Source of the DNA: a virus
Reading direction: 5' to 3' (one strand)
Length of the DNA stretch: 21,286 nt
Virus record (IMG/VR): IMGVR_UViG_3300032561_000154
Location: 1-21,286 of that record
A program made the translations under genes and the position numbers. The notes under the pieces were generated by a model, which saw only the letters and a program-made list of their open reading frames with translations, ran no database searches and was not told the DNA's origin. This document shows positions 8,816 to 15,842 of the stretch, piece by piece. The number at the start of each line of letters is the position of its first letter. Positions within the stretch are counted from its first letter, which is position 1.

Positions 8816-10981
8816 ATGGCCGGATTAGATTCAATAACACCAACGGACGAAACCCCAGTAGATACGGCCGTAACTCCTTCTGCTCCTTCGGGACTCGCTG
8901 GGTATACATCTATTGCTGGCCCTAAAGGTACTAAAACACTTTTAGATCCTACAAATTCAGAAGCTATTCTTAAAAGAATGCAAGATCAGCTAGATGCTCG
9001 TACTGGTCCTATGGCTTCTTTTCAAAGTAACATGAAGGATGCTATAGCAGCTTGGGCTCCGTATACTCAAGTCAATGCAGCTATGAGCCAACGTGATCAA
9101 GATAAAAGAGCTGAACAGACTGATACTGATGCTATGCAAATGCAAATTGCAAACTTCAAAGCACAACAAGCTTTACAAGCAGCTAGTCGTCAAAACTTTG
9201 GTGATGTGCTTGCTAAATATAATCAAGGTACACAAGGTACACAAGGTACACAAGGAACACAAGGTACACAAGGTACACAAGGTACACAAGGTACACAAGG
9301 TACACAAGGTACACAAGGTACACAAGGTACACAAGGTACACAAGGTACACAAGGTACACAACTTCCGATAGACCCGGCAGTAATGGCTAACATTATGAGT
9401 TTGGCTCAAACAAATCCGGAAGCCGCTCAAGCAGAATATACTAAAGCATTAGCAGCTCGTTCATTACAAGCTGGAAAAACAAAGGGTGACTTAACACTAG
9501 CTCAATACAATTATGAGCATAACCCGGCTATGATGGAACAAAGACAGTGGGCTATTCCAGGTCAACCGGGCAAATACTTCTTTGGTAGTATTGTGGATTT
9601 TCAAAAAGCATTTCCAAACAACCAGCCTGCTCCTACCGCTGGTGCTCCTACCGCTGGTGCTCCTACCGCTGGTGCTGAAACTCCCCCGAGTTTTGACGTA
9701 CATAAATCTTATGGAACCCCTGCTAAATTATTAGATAACTTATCTGGTGCTGAGAGTTCACAAGATCCATATGCTATTAATCCAGTCTCTAAAGCATTAG
9801 GACGGTATCAATTTACACCAGAAACTGCTGCCATGCTTCATAAACAGGGTGTTAAGTTTAATCCATTTGATGCAGATGAATCTCGTGCTGCCGCTGATTA
9901 CTATATTCAACAATTAGTTAAACAAAATGGCGGCGACTATACAAAAGCTATGATGCAATATGGTGGTTTCAAAAAAGCTGATCCTACTAAATATTTATCA
10001 CAAGTAATGAATGGTGTTGACTTAGGTAATGCTCCTACTGCTGCTCCGACTGCTGCTCCTACTGCTGCTCCTACTGCTGCTCCTACTGCTGCTCCTACTG
10101 CCGCTCCTACTGCCACTCCTACTGCCGCTCCTACTGCTGCTACAATGAGCAAAACTCAAGCCCCTATTACTCCTGTACAAGCTATTGTACAACCCACTGG
10201 ACAAGCCCCCGTAGCCGTTCAACATATTCCACACGCTTGGGGTGAATCAACTGAAGCTTCTAAAACCATTGATCAAAAGAATGCTGATTTAGATGCCGCT
10301 GCTTTAGGTGCCACACAAAAAGTTGGTCAAGCAAAAGCTACTTCTACAGCTACAGCTTTAGGAACTGATTCAGCTAAACGAGAGTCTGCATTAAGAGCAC
10401 AAAAAGACTCAACATTAGCCACAATGCGTGATGCTGATCTAGTTAGTAACCTTGCTATAAATTCACCCCATTTATTTGCTCCAACGCAGCAAGGTGATAT
10501 CACATCAATAACACGTTCCATATTTGGTGATAAGTTGCCAATCGTTGGGGGCAATCCAGAAAATATTGTTCAGCAAATTAAATACTCACCTGAAGAAATT
10601 GCTAATCGTAAAATGGCGGATGATGCGTCTGCACGATTACAGATTGATTTTGCTAAACAAGCTTTTGCAGGAACTCGTATGGAACAATCATTCTTGCGAT
10701 TAGCTCAACAAGCTAAGGGTGTGGGGACAAATTCTTCGGCTTCATCAAACGTATTAGCCGCGACTTTAATGAAAGCTGCAGCTCAATTAGTGCAAGCAAA
10801 AAATGAAATGCTGGATCAATATCATACCAAATACGGTCTTGATGCTCCTTTTGAAGTCTTAGAATCATCCCCAGCTTATAAGCAACTAGAAATTAAAACT
10901 AATAACAATTTAGCAAAACAATTTCCTTCACATTTTAAACCAATTTCATCATTCGACGCATATAAAAAGGGGCAAATTTAA
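8816..10981 (+). CDS. Internal virion protein with lytic transglycosylase domain and repeat linkers
   Basis: A 721-aa multidomain virion protein. Residues 1-137 are helical and Gln-rich. Residues 138-182 are 15 copies of GTQ, and residues 273-287 are 3 copies of PTAGA. Residues about 295-390 form a lysozyme-like/SLT transglycosylase domain: Glu313 in SGAESSQDPYAINP is the candidate catalytic acid, followed by LGRYQFTPETAAML, the counterpart of the GxMQ-x-P-x-TA motif. Residues 407-442 are 9 copies of PTAA. The rest (450-721) is helical. Phages use such proteins to digest peptidoglycan locally when DNA is ejected, as T7 gp16 does. The repeat tracts are probably flexible linkers around the enzyme. 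The stop codon overlaps the next ATG (TAATG). Confidence 0.8.
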   Translation: MAGLDSITPTDETPVDTAVTPSAPSGLAGYTSIAGPKGTKTLLDPTNSEAILKRMQDQLDARTGPMASFQSNMKDAIAAWAPYTQVNAAMSQRDQDKRAEQTDTDAMQMQIANFKAQQALQAASRQNFGDVLAKYNQGTQGTQGTQGTQGTQGTQGTQGTQGTQGTQGTQGTQGTQGTQGTQLPIDPAVMANIMSLAQTNPEAAQAEYTKALAARSLQAGKTKGDLTLAQYNYEHNPAMMEQRQWAIPGQPGKYFFGSIVDFQKAFPNNQPAPTAGAPTAGAPTAGAETPPSFDVHKSYGTPAKLLDNLSGAESSQDPYAINPVSKALGRYQFTPETAAMLHKQGVKFNPFDADESRAAADYYIQQLVKQNGGDYTKAMMQYGGFKKADPTKYLSQVMNGVDLGNAPTAAPTAAPTAAPTAAPTAAPTAAPTATPTAAPTAATMSKTQAPITPVQAIVQPTGQAPVAVQHIPHAWGESTEASKTIDQKNADLDAAALGATQKVGQAKATSTATALGTDSAKRESALRAQKDSTLATMRDADLVSNLAINSPHLFAPTQQGDITSITRSIFGDKLPIVGGNPENIVQQIKYSPEEIANRKMADDASARLQIDFAKQAFAGTRMEQSFLRLAQQAKGVGTNSSASSNVLAATLMKAAAQLVQAKNEMLDQYHTKYGLDAPFEVLESSPAYKQLEIKTNNNLAKQFPSHFKPISSFDAYKKGQI
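9227..9361 (+). repeat. 9-bp tandem repeat, 15 copies, encoding (GTQ)15
   Basis: Fifteen in-frame units of ggtacacaa; the fourth differs by one base (ggaacacaa). The near-perfect nucleotide identity indicates recent expansion by slippage. The unit length is a multiple of three, so copy-number changes keep the reading frame. Confidence 0.97.
9632..9676 (+). repeat. 15-bp tandem repeat, 3 copies, encoding (PTAGA)3
   Basis: Three identical 15-base units (cctaccgctggtgct), in frame, between the GTQ-linked helical part and the transglycosylase domain. Probably a flexible linker. Confidence 0.95.
10034..10141 (+). repeat. 12-bp tandem repeat, 9 copies, encoding (PTAA)9
   Basis: Nine in-frame units of cctactgctgct with single-base variants; one unit encodes PTAT. 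It follows the transglycosylase domain and resembles Pro-Thr-Ala linkers of secreted enzymes. The units are more diverged than those of the 9-bp tract, so it may be older. Confidence 0.95.
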
Positions 10982-12714
10982 TGGCTGATGGAACTACTGA
11001 AAACCCTTCTATAACGGCTGAAGATCCCTCTATAATAGCTCAAGCTCGTCAATTAGGCTCAGCACATGGTATTGATGTAGATAAAGCAGTTACTGAGGGC
11101 GCCGGATCTTATGGTGATTTTGTAAATGAATACAAAACTCAAAGGGCTCCCGGAGATATTGAAGATTACGCTGGAGGTTCTTTAGAACATCTTACTTCTC
11201 CGGAACAACAACTTAATGCAAAAAAATTAGGTGAAGAAGCAGGTGGTGCAGCTTTAGCAGCTCAATTTTTACCAAAAAAATTAAACCCTATTGAATCTTT
11301 TTCAGATTCATTAGCATCTAAATTAAAACCTACAATTGCTGAAACTCCTAATACCGTTCAAGCTTCTGAATTATTTAATGTGCCAAAGAATTTTCAAACA
11401 GATCCTGCATATAAAAGAGGGTTCCCTTCCCCATTAGATAGTGTTGCAAAACCTATCGCCACTCCCGAGCCCGTAGTTCCGGGGGATACTTATTATTCTG
11501 AACATGGGTTATCAGAGCCCGCTGTTAAAAATGTTATCGTAAATGAAGATATTTCTGCGGGAAATGCTGCAGCAAGAAAAGCTGGTACTATGGGAGTCGA
11601 AGAGTTACCTATAACAAGCCATAGTATTCAAGGTAACAGCCGAATTCTTACACCGAATGCAACTCCAGAGGAGTTAGCCCAAGCTAGAATAATCGCCCAA
11701 TCTAAAGCAGCCCAAGCAGCAGAAGAAACAGCTAAAGCAGAACAATCTGCAAGAGAAGCGGCTATTGCAGAAGCTCAACGGAAGGCTGCAGCTACACAAC
11801 AGCAAATAGCAGATGCAGCCACAGCTCGTAATGAGGCTGCTAGAACTTATAGAATAAATCAAGGTGCTGCAAATGCCTTATCTTCTGAAAGAGAAGCTCA
11901 GGCGGCTAGAGCTGGTATGTCAAATTTAGATAAAGCAAAAGCTATGTATCAAGCTATCGGTGAAAGTCCTGTGGGTTCAGCAGTGGGTAAGACACTTTCA
12001 GTAGTTAATAAAATACCCTTTGCTAATAAAATATTACCTGCTGCATCAATAGGGGATATGGTATACCAAGGAGCACAGGCAAAAAACTATTATGATCAAA
12101 ATAGGCCTTTACAAGCTTTTATTAGTGGAGTTGGCGCCCTTGGTGCTGGTGCTTCTGCTATTCCATCGTTACCATCCAAAGTCATTGGTGGGGGATTAGC
12201 TACGGCAGCCCCTATACTTAACAGTCAAATTGATAAAGCTTATGTAAATCCTAAGCAATATATGAAAGATGCACTCGATATGGCCTATGGCCAATCAAAC
12301 TTTAACCCTGCAGTAAAAAAGTTTGATGATGGTGGTGCAGTTCAAGCGGTTACTGATGCCGCGTCTTTACCCTTTATTCAACATAGCTTTTGGTATGAGA
12401 ATAACCTACCGCCGATGCTAGATAAGTACAGTAACAAGATTGGACCTAAGCGTATTGAGGGTGGTCCTAGAGACACAGCGGCTGAATTTGCTGGTGCTGC
12501 AGACTACGGTCAACGTACTCCAGATGATTACTATAGAGCCCTACAGGACGCAACATATTACCAAAACACGAGCAACACTGGTAAAAATGCAGCGGATAAC
12601 CTTACACAAGACGCCGCTGGATTGGCCTTAGGCACATGTAACCCACTGATGTCTAAAAAAAATATCGTTAAACAAGCCGTTAAGTATGGCCTGTCTAACG
12701 ACTTTAGTGAATAA
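10981..12714 (+). CDS. Ala-rich helical internal virion protein
   Basis: A 577-aa protein that ends the structural block. Residues 228-312 are strongly Ala/Glu/Gln/Lys-rich (QARIIAQSKAAQAAEETAKA) and probably form one long helix or coiled coil. Residues 379-412 are Gly/Ala-rich and hydrophobic (FISGVGALGAGASAIPSLPS), as seen in ejection proteins that meet the host envelope. Residues 446-453 read KKFDDGGA, which resembles the KFKAGG motif of the first protein in the window. The C-terminal 120 residues are more polar and Tyr-rich. No catalytic motif is visible. The ATG overlaps the preceding stop codon by one base. Placement after the transglycosylase protein suggests a DNA-ejection or channel component, by inference. 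Confidence 0.6.
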   Translation: MADGTTENPSITAEDPSIIAQARQLGSAHGIDVDKAVTEGAGSYGDFVNEYKTQRAPGDIEDYAGGSLEHLTSPEQQLNAKKLGEEAGGAALAAQFLPKKLNPIESFSDSLASKLKPTIAETPNTVQASELFNVPKNFQTDPAYKRGFPSPLDSVAKPIATPEPVVPGDTYYSEHGLSEPAVKNVIVNEDISAGNAAARKAGTMGVEELPITSHSIQGNSRILTPNATPEELAQARIIAQSKAAQAAEETAKAEQSAREAAIAEAQRKAAATQQQIADAATARNEAARTYRINQGAANALSSEREAQAARAGMSNLDKAKAMYQAIGESPVGSAVGKTLSVVNKIPFANKILPAASIGDMVYQGAQAKNYYDQNRPLQAFISGVGALGAGASAIPSLPSKVIGGGLATAAPILNSQIDKAYVNPKQYMKDALDMAYGQSNFNPAVKKFDDGGAVQAVTDAASLPFIQHSFWYENNLPPMLDKYSNKIGPKRIEGGPRDTAAEFAGAADYGQRTPDDYYRALQDATYYQNTSNTGKNAADNLTQDAAGLALGTCNPLMSKKNIVKQAVKYGLSNDFSE

Positions 12715-12718
12715 CTAC

Positions 12719-12898
12719 TTACGATATCTCTGACCTATCCATCCCTCTGCGGCTAAAAGATTCGTCACAAGATAGTTCTCGCCTATGAAACGTATGTCCT
12801 TTATGTTGACCGTATTTCCCATTGAGGCAACCATAAACACATTCTGGATCAAATCCAAAATTTTTAAAAGCTTTTTTTTTCCAATAAGTTGTCCCTAT
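12719..12898 (-). pseudogene. Homing endonuclease remnant (NUMOD1/IENR1-like DNA-binding end)
   Basis: A 59-codon open frame with no ATG, GTG or TTG near its beginning; a TAG stop lies immediately upstream. It contains FGFDPECVYGCLNGK followed by GQHKGHTF, the pattern of the nuclease-associated DNA-binding repeats (NUMOD1/IENR1) at the C-terminus of HNH and GIY-YIG homing endonucleases (typical ending C/A-LxGxxxTHKGYTF). A run of nine A bases lies just upstream of the motif. The catalytic domain is absent. It lies directly downstream of polA, a gene often invaded by homing endonucleases. The identification rests on motif recognition only. Confidence 0.5.
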
Positions 12899-12935
12899 CT
12901 ACATATACTAATACATAATATATCAAAACTATTAC

Positions 12936-14837
12936 CTATTTTTTATATCTATTATTTGTCCAATATTCTGCCGCTAGTGGAAAGGTTGGTGCCCACATTG
13001 GAGGATTGACCATAATATCAACTATCTCATTGGGATCAGTACCTTCATCTGCAATGACTAATACTTCATCGTGTACACTCATACAGATATCATAGCCTGC
13101 TTCATCTAAATTCAGCATAGTGTTGGCTAGGAAATCTCTAGCAGTGCCCTGTACAACACTCTGAAATATAGAACTGCCAATTAATACATTGCGCGACCAG
13201 CTATGTGAAAAAGTGTTATGGTTATGGACTGTTACGGCCATTTTCTCTTCACCCCAAGGTGTTTTAACCAACTCTAATGCTGGACGTTGCCAGCATATAA
13301 GACGACCACTTAGTAACCTAACCCACAACACATTCTTCTCTACCTTCATAGAGATCTTATCATTAGCCGCGTATGTAGTCCCCGGATTATTAACAGCGTC
13401 CATAGCAGCAAATCCACAAGCATCCCACAAGCTCTTAACCTTACCATACGAAGCCCTATACTTAGATACAGCAATATTAGCCTGCTCTAGTGATAAGGCC
13501 ACACCCATGCCTTTGGCATAGGCAACCAAGCCCTTGGCACCTTGACCAAACATGCACCCAAGTACCGCTGACTTAGACATTTGTCTTTGGTCTTTAGTAA
13601 TCTCTTCATAAGGCACGTTATAAATAGAAGTAGAGGCAAAGGTTTTATATTCATCTAAACCTTTACGAAACATTTCCACCTTGTCATTCTGATTGGCTAT
13701 GTATGCCGCGACCCTATTCTCAATTGAGCTATAGTCTGCATCAATAAACATTTTTCCATTGGGCGCCTTAATTACACTTCGCACTAATGAAGACAGTTCC
13801 TGCATGGTACCAACACCTTGATTAAAGACTGGCTCTATCGCGGCGCTAATTGCTTCATCACTGATTGTAGGTCTTGCAATATTCTGTAAGTTTAATCCAC
13901 CCCTAGATGCCCATCGACCTGTACTGGCTCCATGGTAGATTAGTGTGTTTCTAATTCTACCATTGTGCTGTATGTCTAAAATCTTGGCATACTTTGCCAC
14001 AGAAGTTTGACTACCTTCTTGACGAAGTTCAAGAGCTTTTCTGACAGACTTCGGAATTAATGGATCGAGTAATTTTAATGTTACTGTCTCGGCTGTTAAG
14101 TTTTCTAAATTTGCACCCTTAGAATTTAACCAGTTTAATAATTTAAGTCTTTCAGATGGTTTGCATCCAGTAAAAGCCAAAAGTTCTTCATCGAGAGCGG
14201 TTTGTGCATTTTTTACAGCTTTCACCGCATTTTCGACTTCTGTAATCGACACAGGAACGCCGATCACATTGATCCTGTTAGTAAGGGTCCAGATCTTCTG
14301 CTCGTGAAGCGAGAGGGGCCTTAAAATAGCTCCTATGGACATTTCGGTTAAAACATCCTGTTTACAGTAGTCAAAAAGCTGTTTTATCAGTTCTGGGTCC
14401 TTATTAAAGACACCACTGTGTGGTTTGCATAATTTTTGAATTAATTTCTTACCGATGGGATCTTTTTTATGTTTTGCATCCATAAAAATAGCGGCATCTT
14501 CCAATCCTTGTGGAATATTATTTGCGGCGGCAACTCCCATAGTGTCAATACACTGATCTAACTTTAATGGAGGCCATCCGTATTTAGGAACACAGACAGT
14601 ATTCCAAATAGCATACTCAAATAGGACATTCCACCCTTGAACTTTTCCGCCGGATTTTACGTGTGCTAATAGGTGCCCAACTACAGGACTATTAGGTTCA
14701 GATACATTTACTTGATCAATGGAGGATGCAAAGGCGATGCAGATTACTTCTGTTGATGAGTCGTTGGCATAAACATCTAGGCCACGATCTTTTAGGTCAA
14801 TATGAGACCTAGATTCAAAATCAATACTATAAATCAT
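12936..14837 (-). CDS. polA: DNA polymerase I-type (family A) phage replicative polymerase
   Basis: A 633-aa replicative polymerase with an N-terminal 3'-5' proofreading exonuclease and a C-terminal polymerase, and no 5'-3' exonuclease domain. Exonuclease motifs: D6 and E8 (SIDFES), N70/E74 (GWNVLFE), Y157-x3-D161 (YCKQD). Polymerase motif A: DADYSSIE with D368 catalytic. Motif B: R418-x3-K422-x3-L426-x3-F430-G. Motif C: HDE at 589-591. The residue equivalent to E. coli Phe762 is Leu426 and the one equivalent to Tyr766 is Phe430, a variation known in viral PolA. A strong AGGAGG lies six bases before ATG 14837, which fixes the start. It is the last gene of the minus-strand operon, after a tRNA gene. 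Confidence 0.95.
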   Translation of the reverse strand: MIYSIDFESRSHIDLKDRGLDVYANDSSTEVICIAFASSIDQVNVSEPNSPVVGHLLAHVKSGGKVQGWNVLFEYAIWNTVCVPKYGWPPLKLDQCIDTMGVAAANNIPQGLEDAAIFMDAKHKKDPIGKKLIQKLCKPHSGVFNKDPELIKQLFDYCKQDVLTEMSIGAILRPLSLHEQKIWTLTNRINVIGVPVSITEVENAVKAVKNAQTALDEELLAFTGCKPSERLKLLNWLNSKGANLENLTAETVTLKLLDPLIPKSVRKALELRQEGSQTSVAKYAKILDIQHNGRIRNTLIYHGASTGRWASRGGLNLQNIARPTISDEAISAAIEPVFNQGVGTMQELSSLVRSVIKAPNGKMFIDADYSSIENRVAAYIANQNDKVEMFRKGLDEYKTFASTSIYNVPYEEITKDQRQMSKSAVLGCMFGQGAKGLVAYAKGMGVALSLEQANIAVSKYRASYGKVKSLWDACGFAAMDAVNNPGTTYAANDKISMKVEKNVLWVRLLSGRLICWQRPALELVKTPWGEEKMAVTVHNHNTFSHSWSRNVLIGSSIFQSVVQGTARDFLANTMLNLDEAGYDICMSVHDEVLVIADEGTDPNEIVDIMVNPPMWAPTFPLAAEYWTNNRYKK

Positions 14838-14874
14838 AATGCCTCCTAGGCTTCGGACTTATCCGATTAAAAAG

Positions 14875-14948
14875 TGGAGCGGGATATCAGAATTGAACTG
14901 ATGACAGAAGTTTGGAAAACTCCGGTTTTACCATTAAACTAATCCCGC
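14875..14948 (-). tRNA. tRNA-Gly (anticodon UCC), CCA encoded
   Basis: A full 74-base cloverleaf. The acceptor stem GCGGGAT pairs with ATCCCGC, the D arm is GTTT/AAAC, the anticodon stem is GGAGT/ACTTC with loop TTTCCAA (anticodon TCC at 14914-14916), the variable loop is short, and the T arm is ATCAG-TTCAATT-CTGAT. The discriminator is U and the 3' CCA is encoded in the DNA (14875-14877). It decodes mainly GGA, a frequent codon in these phage genes. It lies 37 bases before the polA start codon, so it is probably cut from the polA leader transcript by host RNases P and E/Z. Confidence 0.95.
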
Positions 14949-15042
14949 ATAGTTGGACTACTCGCTGCGTCTAGAGGTGCAATCCATTTAGAGCCTATGC
15001 ACCGGCGCTCACCCTTTCTAGCATCCGCTTTCGTCTGTAAAT
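14949..15042 (-). other. Unassigned 94-base spacer with 6-bp inverted repeat
   Basis: No gene with a start codon is visible here. A perfect GGTGCA/TGCACC inverted repeat (14976-14981 and 14998-15003) with a 16-base spacer lies just upstream of the tRNA. One frame is open through the spacer (it would encode KGERRCIGSKWIAPLD) but lacks a start codon. It is more GC-rich than its surroundings. It could be a tRNA leader, a structured RNA or a degraded gene. Confidence 0.4.
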
Positions 15043-15129
15043 CTACCGTATAAAAATGGGTGTTCCATCTCCCATGTAAGATCCTATCACGTTGTATTCA
15101 AAATAGTCAAGCGCTTCTTCTTCTGTCAT
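15043..15129 (-). CDS. 28-aa conserved-type phage microprotein
   Basis: An acidic 28-residue protein, MTEEEALDYFEYNVIGSYMG followed by DGTPIFIR. The core pattern (E-A-L-x-Y-F-E-Y/F-N-V-x-G-x-x-x-G-x-x-T-P) is one that recurs in small phage genes, recognised from memory. A strong GGAGG lies about eight bases before the ATG, and part of it encodes the end of the upstream 48-aa gene, whose stop codon is four bases before this start. Translation is therefore probably coupled. Both the good ribosome-binding site and the family-like sequence support a real gene despite its size. Function unknown. Confidence 0.7.
   Translation of the reverse strand: MTEEEALDYFEYNVIGSYMGDGTPIFIR
15081..15110 (-). 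promoter_or_regulatory. Candidate sigma70 promoter inside the 28-aa gene
   Basis: TTGACT (15105-15110) and TAGGAT (15081-15086) are separated by 18 bases on the minus strand, matching 5/6 and 4/6 of the consensus hexamers. It could drive the tRNA-Gly and polA. It lies in coding sequence, so it may be chance. Confidence 0.3.
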
Positions 15130-15133
15130 CTCA

Positions 15134-15280
15134 CTATCCTCCATTAGGGCTTGGATAACTGTATACTACTTTGTCACCATAGTATGTAGCTCCTACGATA
15201 CACTTATCAAACTGCTCCCTTGGTTCTAATGTTAAGGCCTCATCATCTACATACTCTTCAATATCTTCAAACTTTATCAT
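15134..15280 (-). CDS. 48-aa acidic phage protein of unknown function
   Basis: A small protein, MIKFEDIEEYVDDEALTLEP followed by a basic/aromatic half that includes GATYYGDKVVYSYPSPNGG. The ATG at 15280 has AGGAGA eight bases upstream. A longer in-frame version from 15340 would overlap the upstream gene much further and has no ribosome-binding site. This start overlaps the end of the 61-aa gene by 14 bases, which suggests translational coupling. The acidic N-terminal helix plus Tyr-rich C-terminus is not assignable to a named family by eye. It belongs to the micro-gene run between nrdJ and polA. Confidence 0.65.
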   Translation of the reverse strand: MIKFEDIEEYVDDEALTLEPREQFDKCIVGATYYGDKVVYSYPSPNGG

Positions 15281-15452
15281 CGTAATGTTCTCCTGTGGGT
15301 CCATTTTGTCCAATTTGATCGATTCTTTTTTCATCTTCATCTGTCCAAAGCTCTTCTGGTTTTTTCTTACGAAAAATGTTTACAAAGCTTTCTTCAAACT
15401 TTTCTTGATCTGTTGGGCGCCTAGCGCTTCCCTTTCCTGCTTCTGATGCCAT
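15267..15452 (-). CDS. 61-aa conserved-type small phage protein (GKGSxRRPTD motif)
   Basis: A 61-residue charged protein that begins MASEAGKGSARRPTDQEKFE and ends with an acidic tail (TGEHYDDKV). The GKG-S-x-x-RP-T/F-D...F-E-x-x-F-x-x-IF pattern recurs in small proteins of many phages, recognised from memory, but no function is known. Start choice: ATG at 15452 has AAGGAGAA seven bases upstream. The longer version starting at 15500 begins in the hairpin region, has no ribosome-binding site and lacks the family-like beginning. It lies downstream of a terminator-like hairpin and overlaps the next gene by 14 bases. Confidence 0.75.
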   Translation of the reverse strand: MASEAGKGSARRPTDQEKFEESFVNIFRKKKPEELWTDEDEKRIDQIGQNGPTGEHYDDKV

Positions 15453-15473
15453 ATTGTTCTCCTTAAAAGAATA

Positions 15474-15498
15474 GGTGAGGCCAATATAGCACCTCACC
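15474..15498 (-). terminator. Terminator-like hairpin between micro-genes
   Basis: A perfect 7-bp stem (GGTGAGG / CCTCACC) with an 11-base loop on the minus strand, followed by TATTCTTTT. The stem is GC-rich but the T-tract is interrupted, so it may be a leaky terminator or an RNA processing or stability hairpin. It lies after the 54-aa gene and before the 61-aa gene. Confidence 0.45.
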
Positions 15499-15524
15499 AC
15501 ATCCCTTTTGCCACCACGCGAAAT

Positions 15525-15689
15525 CTATTTCTTTCTAGCTTCCATCATTGCGTCTGCTAATAAGAAAACACCCTCTGAAAGTTGACGCCTTCGATCATCG
15601 TCAAATCCATATTCTGTCAATGATGCTAACCGCCCTTGGATAATGGCCGCCGCAAAAATATCTCTTATAATGCTTTCGTCTTCATTCAT
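15525..15689 (-). CDS. 54-aa helical phage protein of unknown function
   Basis: A 54-residue protein, MNEDESIIRDIFAAAIIQGR and then an Arg-rich turn (DDDRRR) and a second helix ending LLADAMMEARKK. The two-helix layout with a final A-D-A-M-x-x-A-R-K pattern resembles small phage proteins of unknown role. The ATG overlaps the stop codon of the upstream 51-aa gene (ATGA), so translation is probably coupled, and a GGAG lies about nine bases before the start. It is too short for standard gene-length cut-offs but has a start, ribosome-binding site and tight spacing like its neighbours. Confidence 0.7.
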   Translation of the reverse strand: MNEDESIIRDIFAAAIIQGRLASLTEYGFDDDRRRQLSEGVFLLADAMMEARKK

Positions 15690-15841
15690 ATTTGACACTC
15701 CGTTTCTATATCTATTTTAGTGTTGTTGCGGTCTACTAAATGGGCCACACACTGAACTGTTCTCACTGGATGCAAGCCCTCTTTAAGAAAGACTAAATTA
15801 ACAAGTACCGAACAAACTAATGCTGCTACTAAAGTTTTCAT
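15686..15841 (-). CDS. 51-aa small protein with N-terminal hydrophobic segment
   Basis: A 51-residue protein whose first 19 residues (MKTLVAALVCSVLVNLVFL) form a hydrophobic helix, either a signal-anchor or an uncleaved signal peptide, followed by a polar tail with two Cys. A small inner-membrane or periplasmic protein is likely. Phages often carry such proteins for lysis control or superinfection exclusion, but nothing here identifies a role. AGGAAA lies six bases before ATG. The stop codon overlaps the next gene (ATGA) and the start codon is one base after the 45-aa gene's stop codon. Confidence 0.65.
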   Translation of the reverse strand: MKTLVAALVCSVLVNLVFLKEGLHPVRTVQCVAHLVDRNNTKIDIETECQI

Positions 15842-15842
15842 A

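Noticed and set aside
9093-9430. Long open frames on both strands made of KVH or CTL repeats
   Set aside because: They are the 9-bp tandem repeat of the transglycosylase gene read in other frames; the unit length of nine keeps every frame open.
9227-10141. Tandem repeats considered as a CRISPR array
   Set aside because: Units are 9-15 bp, directly adjacent, in frame with a protein and have no spacers.
12841-12900. AT-rich AAAAGCTTTTTTTTT stretch as a plus-strand terminator for the virion block
   Set aside because: The stem would be only A/T plus one GC palindrome with no GC-rich core; no convincing terminator is visible in the convergent gap.
12785-13009. 74-codon plus-strand open frame in the convergent gap
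   Set aside because: It overlaps the end of polA, is AT-driven and hydrophobic without a ribosome-binding site; the minus-strand relic explains the region better.
14949-15042. Open frame reading KGERRCIGSKWIAPLD as a small gene
   Set aside because: No ATG, GTG or TTG is available between the preceding in-frame stop and this segment, so it is recorded as unassigned sequence.
15267-15500. Longer versions of the 61-aa and 48-aa genes (starts at 15500 and 15340)
   Set aside because: Both lack ribosome-binding sites, whereas the internal ATG codons at 15452 and 15280 have strong AGGAGA-type sites at proper spacing.
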